Below are positions 1-11,318 of a stretch of 64,000 bases of DNA, in pieces; positions within the stretch are counted from its first letter, which is position 1, and the number at the start of each line of letters is the position of its first letter. Location: contig NC_048557.2 of the NCBI RefSeq assembly GCF_902806685.2, positions 1,116,001 through 1,180,000 of the forward strand. Direction: 5' to 3'. The notes beneath the pieces are model-generated. The model did no database searches. It was not told the origin of the DNA and worked only from the letters and a program-made list of their open reading frames with translations. The stretch is from Maniola hyperantus (taxonomy: Eukaryota > Arthropoda > Insecta > Lepidoptera > Nymphalidae). The position numbers and the translations under genes are program-made.

Positions 1-17
1 TGTCAGACAAAAATATA

Positions 18-214
18 TCTCTATAATATAAAAATGAATCACTAAATGTGTTGCTCAGCGCAAATCTCGAGAACCGCTGAACCGATTTCGCTAATTCTTT
101 TTTCATAATATTCCTTGAAGTACGAGGATGGTTCTTACGGAGAGAAAAATTTAATTCAACCTGCCCCTTAATTTTCTAAACTCCACCCGAGCGAAGCCGG
201 GGCGGATCAGCTAG
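18..214 (+). mobile_element. Non-autonomous Helitron, 197 bp
   Basis: Starts TCTCTATAATATAAAAATG after an A and ends GCGGATCAGCTAG before a T. This is the A|TC...CTRR|T arrangement of Helitrons, with a CCCGAGCGAAGCCGGGG stem-loop just inside the 3' end. The same 3' end recurs at 46860-46890. Confidence 0.65.
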
Positions 215-344
215 TAATTCATAATATTCTAAGGCCCACTTGCCGGATGGTCGGGTTGCTAGTATTTAATAACGTCCTTAATAACTTTCGTTCAAAAAAC
301 CGTTATAGAATAGATAAGAACCGAGACTCAGCCTTAAGTCATTA

Positions 345-464
345 CTAGCTTATGCTCGCGACATATCTGCATGCTAAATTTCAGCCCGATCCGTCCAGTA
401 GCTTCAGCTGTGCGTTGATAGATCAGTTAGTCAGTCAATCACCTTTTCCTTTTATATATTTAGA
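345..464 (-). mobile_element. Internally deleted non-autonomous Helitron
   Basis: Carries both ends of the family seen complete at 34656-34903: 5' TCTAAATATATAAAAGG and 3' CGCGAGCATAAGCTAG. About 100 bases of the middle, including the 3' hairpin, are missing. Confidence 0.6.
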
Positions 465-628
465 TTACCGAAGTCACTGTAGCGAGATTATCAGCTTCTA
501 TTTATATACAAACTATTTTTAGCCTACAAGTAAATTCAAATGTTACAAAACACAAAACACCACATACCACGCATATCACTTTGAAGTGCGCAAATAGCAT
601 TAATTAGATCCCGTGATACGTTTGCCTC

Positions 629-680
629 GCGAGTTGCGAGTTGCGAGTTGCGAGTTGCGAGTTGCGAGTTGCGAGTTGCG
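629..680. repeat. GCGAGTT heptamer tandem repeat
   Basis: About 7.4 perfect copies of the heptamer GCGAGTT in 52 bases. It lies in otherwise unassigned AT-rich sequence. Confidence 0.95.
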
Positions 681-771
681 CCCGACGCGACTCCCACCTG
701 ATGAGATTTTAACACTTTTAACGTTGTGCTATCAAATTTTTATGCGTTTTAAATTATTCCAGTTTTAGCTT

Positions 772-1165
772 TTAAGGTGGTTTGATAGATCCAGCCGCGA
801 AAATTCAAATTTTAGTTAGTTTTTCGAAAATAGTAGACTAATCATACATCGAAGGCTTATGGTAATGAGTTTTGAGGGCATAATATTTATGCATCTACAT
901 GTTTTTCTATAAAACTTTGGTCAAAAATACTCATTTATTTAATATTTGTTCCTAAAAGATAATTTTCTGAATTTTCCTAGATTTGCACAAATATGAAGCA
1001 AATGAGTATTTTTGACCAAAGTTTTTATGGAACAACATGTAGATGCATAAATGTTATGCCCGCAAAACTCATTACCATAAGCCTTCGATGTATGATCAGT
1101 CTACTATTTTCGAAAAACTACCTAAAATTTAAATTTTCGCGGCCGGCTGTAGCGAACCACCTTAA
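772..1165. mobile_element. TTAA-flanked foldback MITE, 386 bp
   Basis: Two arms of about 165 bases (776-945 and about 1000-1161) are near-perfect inverted repeats beginning GGTGGTT. Internal matches include ATGAGTATTTTTGACC and its reverse complement. TTAA occurs on both sides (772-775, 1162-1165), the target duplication used by piggyBac-type transposases. No coding capacity is seen, and the small open frame at 993 is only the right arm. Confidence 0.7.
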
Positions 1166-1189
1166 TTCCGTTCCACATTATTATTATAT

Positions 1190-4100
1190 TATACTATATA
1201 TAGCTCAATTACCACTGACTGACTGACTCATTGACATAATTGTTCTCCTAGAAAGAGATAGAAAATGATATAATAATGTATGGGAGATATGTTCAGAGGT
1301 GGGATTCGAGTAGGGAAAAATTATGACATTTCAGAAAAACAAGATGGCGGCCGACCTGACTTTTGTATCTTTTTTGTTTTCCAACCGATTTTGTTTAAAC
1401 TTGCAGTTATTTTAGATGTTATCAAACGATTTTTAGAAAAAGTGAAAAAAATTGGAAAAACAAAATGGCGGCCGAGATTTTCAAAAAATTTTCTCCTGTA
1501 AAATTTAGTATGAAACTTTTTTTTTTCACTAATACTTTCATATAGAAGACAAAGATTCCTTTAGGGCAACATATGGAGGGAGCTGATGATTGAGGATTTC
1601 GGAGACGGGTGAAGGGCACGCTCGAGGTATTGAAGATAGGTGGGAGGTGCTCGACCAAATGTCATTCGAAACCTCGTCCAATTGCCAAAAATTTGAAAAA
1701 AAATTCAAAATTGTGAAAAAAAGATGGCCGCCATACAAATTTCATCGGCGTCCATCTCGGAGGGTATAAAAGATGGAAGAGTGGTTTTTTGGCAAGAGAT
1801 GATCAGGATCCGAAGATCTACTCGATGGATGGAAAAAAAATTCAAAATGGCGGAATTTTTTTTTTCATACAAAAAATTTTATTATTCAAAATGGCCATTA
1901 TAGACCTCGAGAGCTGCTTTAGCAGCTCGAGCAGCGAGCAAAATACTAGTTATACTATATATAGCTCAATTACCACTCACTCACTCACTCACTGACTCAT
2001 TGACATAATTGTTCTCCTAGAAAGAGATAGAAAATGATATAATAATGTATGGGAGATATGTTCAGAAGTGGGATTCGAGTAGGGAAAAATTATGACATTT
2101 CAGAAAAACAAGATGGCGGCCGACCTGACTTTTGTAACTTTTTTGTTTTCCAACCGATTTTGTTTAAACTTGCAGCTCTTGTAGATGTTAGTAAACGATT
2201 TTTAGAAAATGTAAAAAAAAATGGAAAAACAAGATGGCGGCCGAGATTTTCAAAAAATTCCCTCCTGTAAAATTTTGTATGAAACTTTTTTTTTTCACTA
2301 ATACTTTCGTATAGAAGACAAAGATTCCTTTAGGGCAACATATGGAGGGAGCTGATGATTGAGGATTTCGGAGGCGGGTGAAGGGCACGCTCAAGGTATT
2401 GAAGATAGGTGGGAGGTGCTTGACCAAATGTCATTCGAAACCTCATCCAATTGCCAAAAATTTGAATTTTTTTTTAAAATTCCGAAAAAAAGATGGCCGC
2501 CATACAAATTTCGTCGGCGTCCATCTCGGAGGGTATGAAAGATGGAAGAGTGGTTTCTTGGCAAAAGATGATCAGGATCCGAAGGTCTACTCGATGGATG
2601 AAAAAAAATTCAAAATGGCGGAATTTTTTTTTTCATACAAAATGTATGACTTTTTTTAAATTGTTCAAAATGGCCATTATAGACCTCGAGAGCTGCTTTA
2701 GCAGCTCGAGCAGCGAGCAAAATACTAGTTATACTATATATAGCTCAATTACCACTCACTCACTGACTGACTCATTGACATAATTGTTCTCCTAGAAAGA
2801 GACAGAAAATGATATTATAATGTATGGGAGATATGTTCAGAAGTGGGATTCGAGTAGGGAAAAATTATGACATTTCAGAAAAACAAGATGGCGGCCGACC
2901 TGACTTTTGTAACTTTTTTGTTTTCCAACCGATTTTGTTACAACTTGCAGCTCTTGTAGATGTTAGTAAACGATTTTTAGAAAATGTAAAAAAAATTGGA
3001 AAAACAAGATGGCGGCCGAGATTTTCAAAAAATTCCCTCCTGTAAAATTTTGTATGAAACTTTTTTTTTTCACTTATGGATTCATATAGAAGACAAAGAT
3101 TCCTTTAGGGCAACATATGGAGGGAGCTGATGATTGAGGATTTCGGAGACGGGTGAAGGGCACGCTCGAGGTATCGAAGATAGGTGAGAGGTGCTCGACC
3201 AAATGTCATTCGAAACCTCATCCAATTGCCAAAAATTTGAAAAAAAATTCAAAATTGTGAAAAAAAGATGGCCGCCATACAAATTTCATCGGCGTCCATC
3301 TCGGAGGGTATGACAGATGGAAGAGTGGTTTCTTGGCAAGAGATGATCAGGATCCGAAGGTCTACTCGATGGGTGGAAAAAAAATTCAAAATGGCGGATT
3401 TTTTTTTTTAATACAAAATGTATGACTTTTTTAAAATTGTTCAAAATGGCCATTATAGACCTCGAGAGCTGCTTTAGCAGCTCGAGCAGCGAGCAAAATA
3501 CTAGTTATTATACTATATATAGCTCAATTACCACTCACTGACTCACTGACTGACTCATTGACATAATTGTTCTCCTAGAAAGAGACAGAAAATGATATAA
3601 TAATGTATGGGAGATATGTTCAGGAGTGGGATTCGACTAGGGAAAAATTATGACATTTCAGAAAAACAAGATGGCGGCTGACCTGACTTTTGTAACTTTT
3701 TTGTTTTCCAACCGATTTTGTTTAAACTTGCAGTTATTTTAGATGTTATCAAACGATTTTTAGAAAAAGTGAAAAAAATTGGAAAAACAAGATGGCGGCC
3801 GGGATATTAAAAAAATTTCCTCCTGTAAAATTTTGTATGAAACTTTTGTTTTTCACTAATACTTTCGTACAGAAGACAAGAAATCATTTAGAGAAAAACA
3901 TGGAGAGAGCTGATGATTGAGGATTTCGGAGACGGGTGAAGGGCACGCTCGAGGTATTGAAGATAGGTGGGAGGTGCTCGACCAAATGTCATTCGAAACC
4001 TCATCCAATTGCCAAAAATTTGATTTTTTTTTTAAAATTCCGAAAAAAAGATGGCCGCCATACAAATTTCATCGGCGTCCATCTCGGAGGGTATGACAGA

Positions 4101-7100
4101 TGGAAGAGTGGTTTCTTGGCAAGAGATGATCATGGTCCGAAGGTCTACTCGATGGATGGAAAAAAAATTCAAAATGGCGGAATTTATTTTTTCATACAAA
4201 ATTTTTTATTATTCAAAATGGCCATTATAGACCTCGAGAGCTGCTTTAGCAGCTCGAGCAGCGAGCAAAATACTAGTTATTATACTATATATAGCTCAAT
4301 TACCACTCACTCACTGACTGACTCATTGACATAATTGTTCTCCTAGAAAGAGACAGAAAATGATATTATAATGTATGGGAGATATGTTCAGAAGTGGGAT
4401 TCGAGTAGGGAAAAATTATGACATTTCAGAAAAACAAGATGGCGGCCGACCTGACTTTTGTAACTTTTTTGTTTTCCAACCGATTTTGTTACAACTTGCA
4501 GCTCTTGTAGATGTTAGTAAACGATTTTTAGAAAATGTAAAAAAAATTGGAAAAACAAGATGGCGGCCGAGATTTTCAAAAAATTCCCTCCTGTAAAATT
4601 TTGTATGAAACTTTTTTTTTTCACTTATGGATTCATATAGAAGACAAAGATTCCTTTAGGGCAACATATGGAGGGAGCTGATGATTGAGGATTTCGGAGA
4701 CGGGTGAAGGGCACGCTCGAGGTATCGAAGATAGGTGAGAGGTGCTCGACCAAATGTCATTCGAAACCTCATCCAATTGCCAAAAACTTGATTTTTTTTT
4801 TTAAATTCCGAAAAAAAGATGGCCGCCATACAAATTTCATCGGCGTCCATCTCGGAGGGTATGAAAGATGGAAGAATGGTTTCTTGGCAAGAGATGATCA
4901 GGATCCGAAGGTCTACTCGATGAATGGAAAAAAAATGCAAAATGGCGGAATTTATTTTTGTATGACTTTTTTTTAAATTGTTCAAAATGGCCATTATAGA
5001 CCTCGAGAGCTGCTTTAGCAGCTCGAGCAGCGAGCAAAATACTAGTTTTATACTATATATAGCTCAATTACCACTCACTCACTCACTCACTGACTCATTG
5101 ACATAATTGTTCTCCTAGAAAGAGATAGAAAATGATATAATAATGTATGGGAGATATGTTCAGAAGTGGGATTCGACTAGGGAAAAATTATGACATTTCA
5201 GAAAAACAAGATGGCGGCCGACCTGACTTTTGTAACTTTTTTGTTTTCCAACCGATTTTGTTACAACTTGCAGGTCTTGCAGATATTAGTAAACGGTTTT
5301 TAGAAAATGTAAAAAAAATTGGAAAAACAAGATGGCGGCCGAGATTTTCAAAAAATTCCCTCCTGTAAAATTTTGTATGAAACTTTTTTTTTTCACTTAC
5401 GGTTTCATATAGAAGACAAAGATTTCTTTAGGGGAACATATGGAGGGTGCTGATGATTGAGGATTTTGGAGACGGGTGAAGGGCACGCTCAAGGTATTGA
5501 AGATAGGTGGGAGGTGCTCGACCAAATGTCATTCGAAACCTCATCCAATTGCCAAAAATTTTAAAAAAATTTCAAAATTCCAAAAAAAAGATGGCCGCCA
5601 TACAAATTTCGTCGGCGTCCATCTCGGAGGGTATGAAAGATGGAAGAGTGGTTTCTTGGTAAAAGATGATCAGGATCTAAAGGTCTATTCGATGACTTGA
5701 AAAAAAATTCAAAATGGCGGAATTTATTTTTTCATACAAAATTTAAAACTTTTTTTATTTATTCAAAATGGCGATTATAGACCTCGAGAGCTGCTTTAGC
5801 AGCTCGAGCAGCGAGCAAAATACTAGTTATACTATATATAGCTCAATTACCACTCACTGACTCACTGACTCACTGATTGACATAATTGTTCTCCTAGAAA
5901 GAGATAGAAAATGATATAATAATGTATGGGAGATATGTTCAGAAGTGGGATTCGAGTAGGGAAAAATTATGACATTTCAGAAAAACAAGATGGCGGCCGA
6001 CCTGACTTTTGTAACTTTTTTGTTTTCCAACCGATTTTGTTTAAACTTGCAGTTATTTTAGATGTTATCAAACGATTTTTAGAAAAAGTGAAAAAAATTG
6101 GAAAAACAAGATGGCGGCCGAGATTTTCAAAAAATTCCCTCCTGTAAAATTTTGTATGAAACTTTTTTTTTTTCACTAATACTTTCGTACAGAAGACAAA
6201 GATTCCTTTAGGGCAACATATGGAGGGAGCTGATGATTGAGGATTTCGGAGACGGGTGAAGGGCACGCTTAGGGTATTGAAGATAGGTGGGAGGTGCTCG
6301 ACCAAATGTCATTCGAAACCTCATCCAATTGCCAAAAATTTGAAAAAAAATTCAAAATTGTGAAAAAAAGATGGCCGCCATACAAATTTCATCGGCGTCC
6401 ATCTCGGAGGGTATGAAAGATGGAAGAGTGGTTTCTTGGCAAAAGATGATCAGGATCCAAAGGTCTATTTGATGATTTGAAAAAAAATTCAAAATGGCGG
6501 AATTTATTTTTTCCGCGGACTCACTTATTGACATAATTGTTATCCTAGAAAGAGACAGAAAATGATATAAATATGTATGGGAGATATGTTCAGGAGTGGG
6601 ATTTGAGTAAGGAAAAATTATGACATTTCAAAAAAACAAGATGGCGGCCGACCTGACTTTTGTAACTTTTTTGTTTTCCAACCGATTTTGTTTAAACTTG
6701 CAGCTCTTGTAGATGTTAGTAAACGATTTTTAGAAAATGTAAAAAAAATTAGAAAAACAAGATGGCGGCCGAGATTTTCAAAAAATTTCCTCCTGTAAAA
6801 TTTTGTATGAAACTTTTTTGCATCACTAATAGTTTCATACAGAAGACAAAGATTCCTTTAGGGCAACATATGGAGGGAGCTGATGATTGAGGATTTCGGA
6901 GACGGGTGAAGGGCACGCTCAAGGTATTGAAGATAGATGGGAGGTGCACGAGCAAATGTCATTCGAAACCTCATCCAATTGCCAAAAATTTGGAAAAAAA
7001 TTTAAAATTCCGAAAAAAAGATGGCCGCCATACAAATTTCGTCGGCGTCCATCTCGGAGGGTATCAAAGATGGAAGAGTGGTTTCTTGGCAAAAGATGAT

Positions 7101-7256
7101 CAGGATCAAAAGGTCTACTCGATGAATAGAAAAAAATTCAAAATGGCGGAATTTATTTTTTCATACAAAATTTATGACTTTTTTAAAATTGTTCAAAATG
7201 GCGATTATAGACCTCGAGAGCTGCTTTAGCAGCTCGAGCAGCGAGCAAAATACTAG
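1190..7256 (+). repeat. Head-to-tail array of eight ~775-bp Helitron-like units
   Basis: Eight direct copies: 1190-1949, 1950-2728, 2729-3504, 3505-4276, 4277-5045, 5046-5826, 5827-~6513 (3' end missing) and ~6514-7256 (5' end missing). Each complete unit starts near TATACTATATATAGCTCAA followed by a (CACT/GACT)n tract, and ends with the hairpin GAGCTGCTTTAGCAGCTC then GCGAGCAAAATACTAG|T. That order (AT-rich start, GACT microsatellite, 3' hairpin, CTAG before T) parallels the single-copy Helitrons in this window, so I infer a non-autonomous Helitron amplified in tandem. Short 73-codon frames recur but are not convincing genes. The alternative is an ordinary satellite derived from such an element. 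Confidence 0.75.
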
Positions 7257-7655
7257 TCTATATATATAAAATTCAAAGTCCTGGCTGGCTGACTGACTGA
7301 CTGACTGACTGACTTATATATCGACGCACAGCTTAAACCGCTGGTCCTAGAGACATGAAATTTGGAGGGTGTGTTCTTTGTAAATAGTAGGTATCCACTA
7401 AGAAAGGATTTTTTGAAAATCCACCCCTATTGGAAATTGGGGATGGAAGTTTATATGAAAGTCTATCATTTTTAAAATTACATCGACGAAAATTGGTATA
7501 CAGGCTTTCGGTTAAGAATTAAAAAAACGTATTTCACGATTTTAAAAAACTCTACTTACTGCTAAGGGATGAAAGTTTGCTCGAAAGTTCGTCATTTTTC
7601 AAGTTACTTCCATGAAAATTGATATTTAGGTTTTCGGTTAGAAAAGAAAAAAATA
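7257..7655 (+). mobile_element. Helitron 5' portion joined directly to the array
   Basis: Starts TCTATATATATAAAATTC exactly where the last array unit ends in CTAG, then has a (GACT)n tract. It is related in reverse orientation to 29682-30228. The 3' terminus is not seen. The sequence runs into an RTE fragment at about 7655. Confidence 0.55.
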
Positions 7656-8050
7656 CGTATGTAGGTCTCTCTTCTAGGAACTTCCACACGCCATGCTCTT
7701 GCGCCGCCTGAATCCAGCGGCTTCCTGCGACTCGTTTGATGTCATCCGTCAACCTAGTGGGAGGTCTTCAACGTTGCGCCTTCCGGTCCGAGGTTGCCAT
7801 TCCATACCAGCACCTTGGGACCCCAACGTCTATCGGTTTTCCGAACTATGTGCCCTGCCCATTGCTACTTCAGCTTCGTCGGTTACTCTAGTTCTACGGA
7901 TCTCCTGATTTTATCTCGTAGAAAAACTCCAAGCATAGCTCTCTACACCGCCGGCTGAGTGACTCTGAGCTTTCTTGTGAAGCACATTTATTACCAAGAT
8001 GCAATCATTCTTGCTGTTCATGATGTACCCACTTGACAGCTACATCAAGA
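7655..8050 (-). mobile_element. Degenerate RTE-type LINE 3' fragment
   Basis: On the minus strand, pieces read RWTDDIKRVAGSRW and LGVFLRDKI, the C-terminal pattern of RTE-clade reverse transcriptases (compare 58014-58574). Frameshifts and stops break it, so it is an old, dead, 5'-truncated copy. Confidence 0.65.
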
Positions 8051-8227
8051 TATCTCGTGCAGTGGTCGCGCTGGCAGGCGGCGCGGCCGTGGGCGAACCA
8101 AACTAATCAGTCTCTATAAAAATATACTTACCTACACTACACTACACTACTCACACTGCATATTATATACATATTCTTTATAGATACAAATTAGTGTAAT
8201 TTTTTCATGGATTAGTGGTTGCCACAT

Positions 8228-8455
8228 GAACACATAATCATCATCATGATCGTTTTATCGCCGGCTCACCACTGAGAATGGGTCTCCTCTCAGAATGAGT
8301 CGGATTTGGTCATAGTCTACCAAGTGCAAGTGCGAATTTATAAACTTTGCACACCTTTGAAGACGTTATGGAGAACTCTCAGGGATGCAGGTTTTCTCAC
8401 GATGTTTTCCTTCACCGTGAAAAAGTGCGCGAGACATTTAACTTATGAATTCGTA
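8228..8455 (-). mobile_element. SINE A, 5' part missing
   Basis: Reverse-strand copy of the SINE seen complete at 38969-39277. It keeps the CATCATGATC tail, the CGCCGGCTCAC segment and the CACGATGTTTTCCTTCACCG segment, but lacks the tRNA-like head. Confidence 0.7.
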
Positions 8456-9195
8456 GAGGCCTCTACGAGCACGTAGAACATGTACAACAAAAGTCGACGA
8501 AGACAACGAAGTGATCCTATAAGGGTTTTTTTTCCTTTTGAGGTACGCATTGAAGTAAAATGCTAATAAGTGCTTTAAATGCGGCCCGAAAAATATCAGC
8601 CAAAAAGCTTATTTCAAATTACTCATTGCTTAGGTGTTAAGTTTTATTTTAGAATAAATATTTTTGGTGTCATTTCAAAAATTCGAATAATATTTTAAAT
8701 TTATTGTCGATGACAAGAGGTCTTAAATATAGATATTTAGCAATCGTTATTAAACTTTATGTTCATGTGCTAAGGTTTATAATAAACTGAAGTGGTTGCT
8801 ATTGTAAAACTTTTTGCTACATTTCGTAATAAGAAACATAGATGTGTATATGTGTGCAAACCAGGCCACTTCAGGAATCTCAATTCGTTTGTGAGCCCTC
8901 GTCTATTATACCTAGTAGTACTATAAGTCAATGAAGGTACGGAACCCTAAAAAACGTTTAAAACAACAACAATAAAGTGAAGTTTCATCAAGTGTGTCGC
9001 TTGTCGCACGAGATATTGGCGCGGCGGAATGTGCTATATTTAAGCTGTGGGTACGGATTTGCGCAAATTCCGATACACTTTCACGTTGCAACGGAAGCTG
9101 ATCTCTCAGAGATTATGATTTATGAATAACATCCATATCCGACATACAACAACAACTTATCACAATATAAGTAGCGTATACATAAAGTTCGAAAT
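8456..9195. other. No recognisable feature
   Basis: AT-rich DNA with no supported open frame and no repeat family I could match, apart from a short GGAACCCTAAAAA end of the 'TTCCGTACC' family near 8940. Confidence 0.5.
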
Positions 9196-9204
9196 ATATA
9201 GAAC

Positions 9205-9320
9205 TAGAGGATGGCCGCAACTTCGTCCGCGTGGATTTAGGTTTTCTAAAAAGCCCGTGGGAACTCCTTGATTTTCGGGGATTTTTAAAAAAGTTGCTTA
9301 AAAAATCTGAATCACGTGTA
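9205..9320 (-). mobile_element. Helitron 3'-end fragment
   Basis: Contains the reverse complement of the 3' segment (CTAGAGGATGGCCGCAACTT, then CGCGTGGATTTAGG), typical of the second Helitron family here. The 5' end is not identifiable. Confidence 0.5.
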
Positions 9321-9379
9321 CGAAGTCAAGGCCATCATATTCTATTTGGTACAACGATAGTTGGCATACCACATCGATA

Positions 9380-9610
9380 TAAACGACATGATATGCCCAA
9401 GCGAACAAAATTTTTCACAGTTTTCACCAAATAAATCAGCGCCACCTCTTAGATACTAAATGAACGACCCGTTTGAAATCAGACGTCACTGAGGTTGCAT
9501 TTGGTGCTAAAGCACCACTGAGTCGGTGCCATTTTGTTTGTTCAATAACCCTGTCCATACGAAGTAATATATAAGTCAATGGCATACCAGCGAAGTAATA
9601 TAAATAGGTC
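9380..9610 (+). repeat. Interspersed repeat, inverted partner at 50385-50565
   Basis: About 190 bases (ACGTCACTGAGGTTGCATT, GGTGCCATTTTGTTTGTTC, CCCTGTCCATACGAAGTAAT) recur in reverse orientation 41 kb away. The class is unknown. Confidence 0.75.
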
Positions 9611-9639
9611 AATGCATACCAGCTACTTTTTATCTCATT

Positions 9640-10680
9640 ACCTACATTTATTTAAATTCTCACGGGATCAAAAAAAAATTTAGAGGATGTAGTCGCGGGG
9701 ATCATCTAGTCTAGTAGAAAATAAACAAACTACACGTAATCTCCCGAATCATATAAAAACGTGATTGCCAACAGATTTGCTTATACCCACGCCGAAGACG
9801 CCATGTTAGCGCTATGATTGACACGTGTTATACGTAGTGCCAACACATTAAACCTCCCAATCACAAAGTTGATCACGTACGATCACAATCACTGACCTCT
9901 ACTAATACAAGTAGGTACGCTGGTCCTGCTATTGCCGAACTGCTTTAGAAGCAATTTGATTTTTGCGCTGTAGCGGCTTTCAGCATGCCGGGAGCGTCAT
10001 GTGAGAGTACCTACTCGAAGCTTAATGTTAGAGATGATACAAAGTGTCAATTTTAATTCACGGTACGCTCATGAGGCGTGTTCGAATCGACTCAAAAATT
10101 GTAGATTTTATGCCCAAGGGCATAAAACAAGCTATTTTATCCGTGACGTTTATCTACCCCAGCCGAAAGCGAGGGCAGATATTCAAGTCGAGAATAAAAT
10201 GGGTTTTATGACAGAGTTATATACTCTGCTTTTCACTTCGATTGCGAGGAAATGAAACAATAATATTACTAAAAGTGCATGTCTAAAGTGAAATTCGAGG
10301 AATTTTGTAATGAGGTTGTATAGGTCTAGAGTGCAAAATGTTACTGGCACTATATATAATAAATTAAACACCTACAATTTTTTTGTGTCATCCATATGGT
10401 ATTCTGACAGATTCTTGTTTACCTATAAACACATTATACACAAGAACATGAAAAGCAGTTTTAGCCCGCTTGCAGCCAGCATAAAGAAGTACTTTACGAG
10501 CATGAGAAGTGAAAATTCATTTTGTGTGGCACACCTCTTCTAGCGTAGATACTTGTACTATGTCCATTTCAGTGATCACAAATGATAACATTCGAGAGCG
10601 AGACTTCATACGAGATAGCATTCCTACACTGATAATGTTTGCTCGAAGTTTGGAGCTATGTAAACTATTGTAAACACAAA
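9640..10680. other. No recognisable feature
   Basis: Unassigned AT-rich DNA. The two short plus-strand open frames here (10001, 10310) have no recognisable motif, no splice context I trust and no match elsewhere in the window. Confidence 0.45.
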
Positions 10681-10689
10681 TAGAGGTAA

Positions 10690-10905
10690 TCTTTAGAGGT
10701 CTGTCTGTACCCGAAGGATGCCAAACGGACTATTGCTAAGCCTACGCTGTCCGTCCATCTCTCTGTCTGTCTGTTATCGGCCTGTACCTAACTAATGAAC
10801 CGTAATAGGTAGAGTTAAAATTTTCAGAGTGTGTAGGTAGGTAATGTCTATTGCCGCTAGAACAACAAATACTTATCTTATAAAATTTCAAAATGGCCGC
10901 CATGT
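10690..10905 (+). repeat. Repeat shared with 44957-45155
   Basis: Shares a CTGTCTGTCTGT tract, CGTAATAGGTAGAGTTAAAA and ATTGCCGCTAGAACAACAAA with 44957-45155. It is a relative of the 'TTCCGTACC' family. It contains an isolated AAAATGGCCGCCAT motif like those in the array. Confidence 0.5.
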
Positions 10906-11075
10906 AAATTCAAAGTCAAAGTCAAATGATTTATTCAAAATAGGTAATAAATTAATTTTTTTAGATGGTCAGATATTGGATTTGTAAGATATAGTGGTGA
11001 TAATTATTACGCAAACTTAAAACTAAAGCTACGAGGGTTCCAAACGCGCCCAGGTCTGAGAAGAGCCCTAAATTT
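10905..11075 (-). repeat. Interspersed repeat with AAGTCAAAGTCAAA end
   Basis: The same sequence (GTCAAAGTCAAAT tract, ATAGTGGTGATAATTATTA, AAGCTACGAGGGTTCCAAAC) recurs at 35390-35545 in reverse orientation and partly at 44245-44325 and 62760-62890. The (TTTGAC)n end suggests a retroposon tail. Confidence 0.6.
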
Positions 11076-11102
11076 AGTTCTCAGCGACTCAAATTATAAA
11101 AA

Positions 11103-11318
11103 CTAGATGATGCCCGCGACTTTGTCCGCGTGGATTTAGGTTTTTAAAAATCCCGTGGGAACGCTTTGATTATCCGGGATAAAAGTAGCCTATGTTCTTC
11201 CCCGGGATGCAATCTCTATACCAAATTTCGTCAAAATAGGTTGAACGGATGGTTCGTGAAAGGCTAGCAGACAGACAGAAACACTTTCGCATTTATAATA
11301 GGTATTAGTATGGATTAA
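11103..11318 (-). mobile_element. Non-autonomous Helitron, second family
   Basis: Its minus strand ends CGCGGGCATCATCTAG with the hairpin CGCGGACAAAGTCGCG, preceded by the family core (CCCGTGGGA, GGGATAAAAGTAGCCTATG, TTTCGTCAAAATAGGTTGAA, CACTTTCGCATTTATAATA). Confidence 0.65.

Noticed and set aside
1280..7230. Recurrent 73-codon frame (MGDMFR...) and minus-strand frames in the array units
   Set aside because: They recur only because the DNA unit recurs. They cross the ATGGCGGC motifs and T-runs, lack a known domain, and are broken in several units by frameshifts.
1190..7256. CRISPR-like or bacterial repeat array
   Set aside because: The units are ~775 bp direct repeats without short spacers, in a clearly eukaryotic intron and transposon context.
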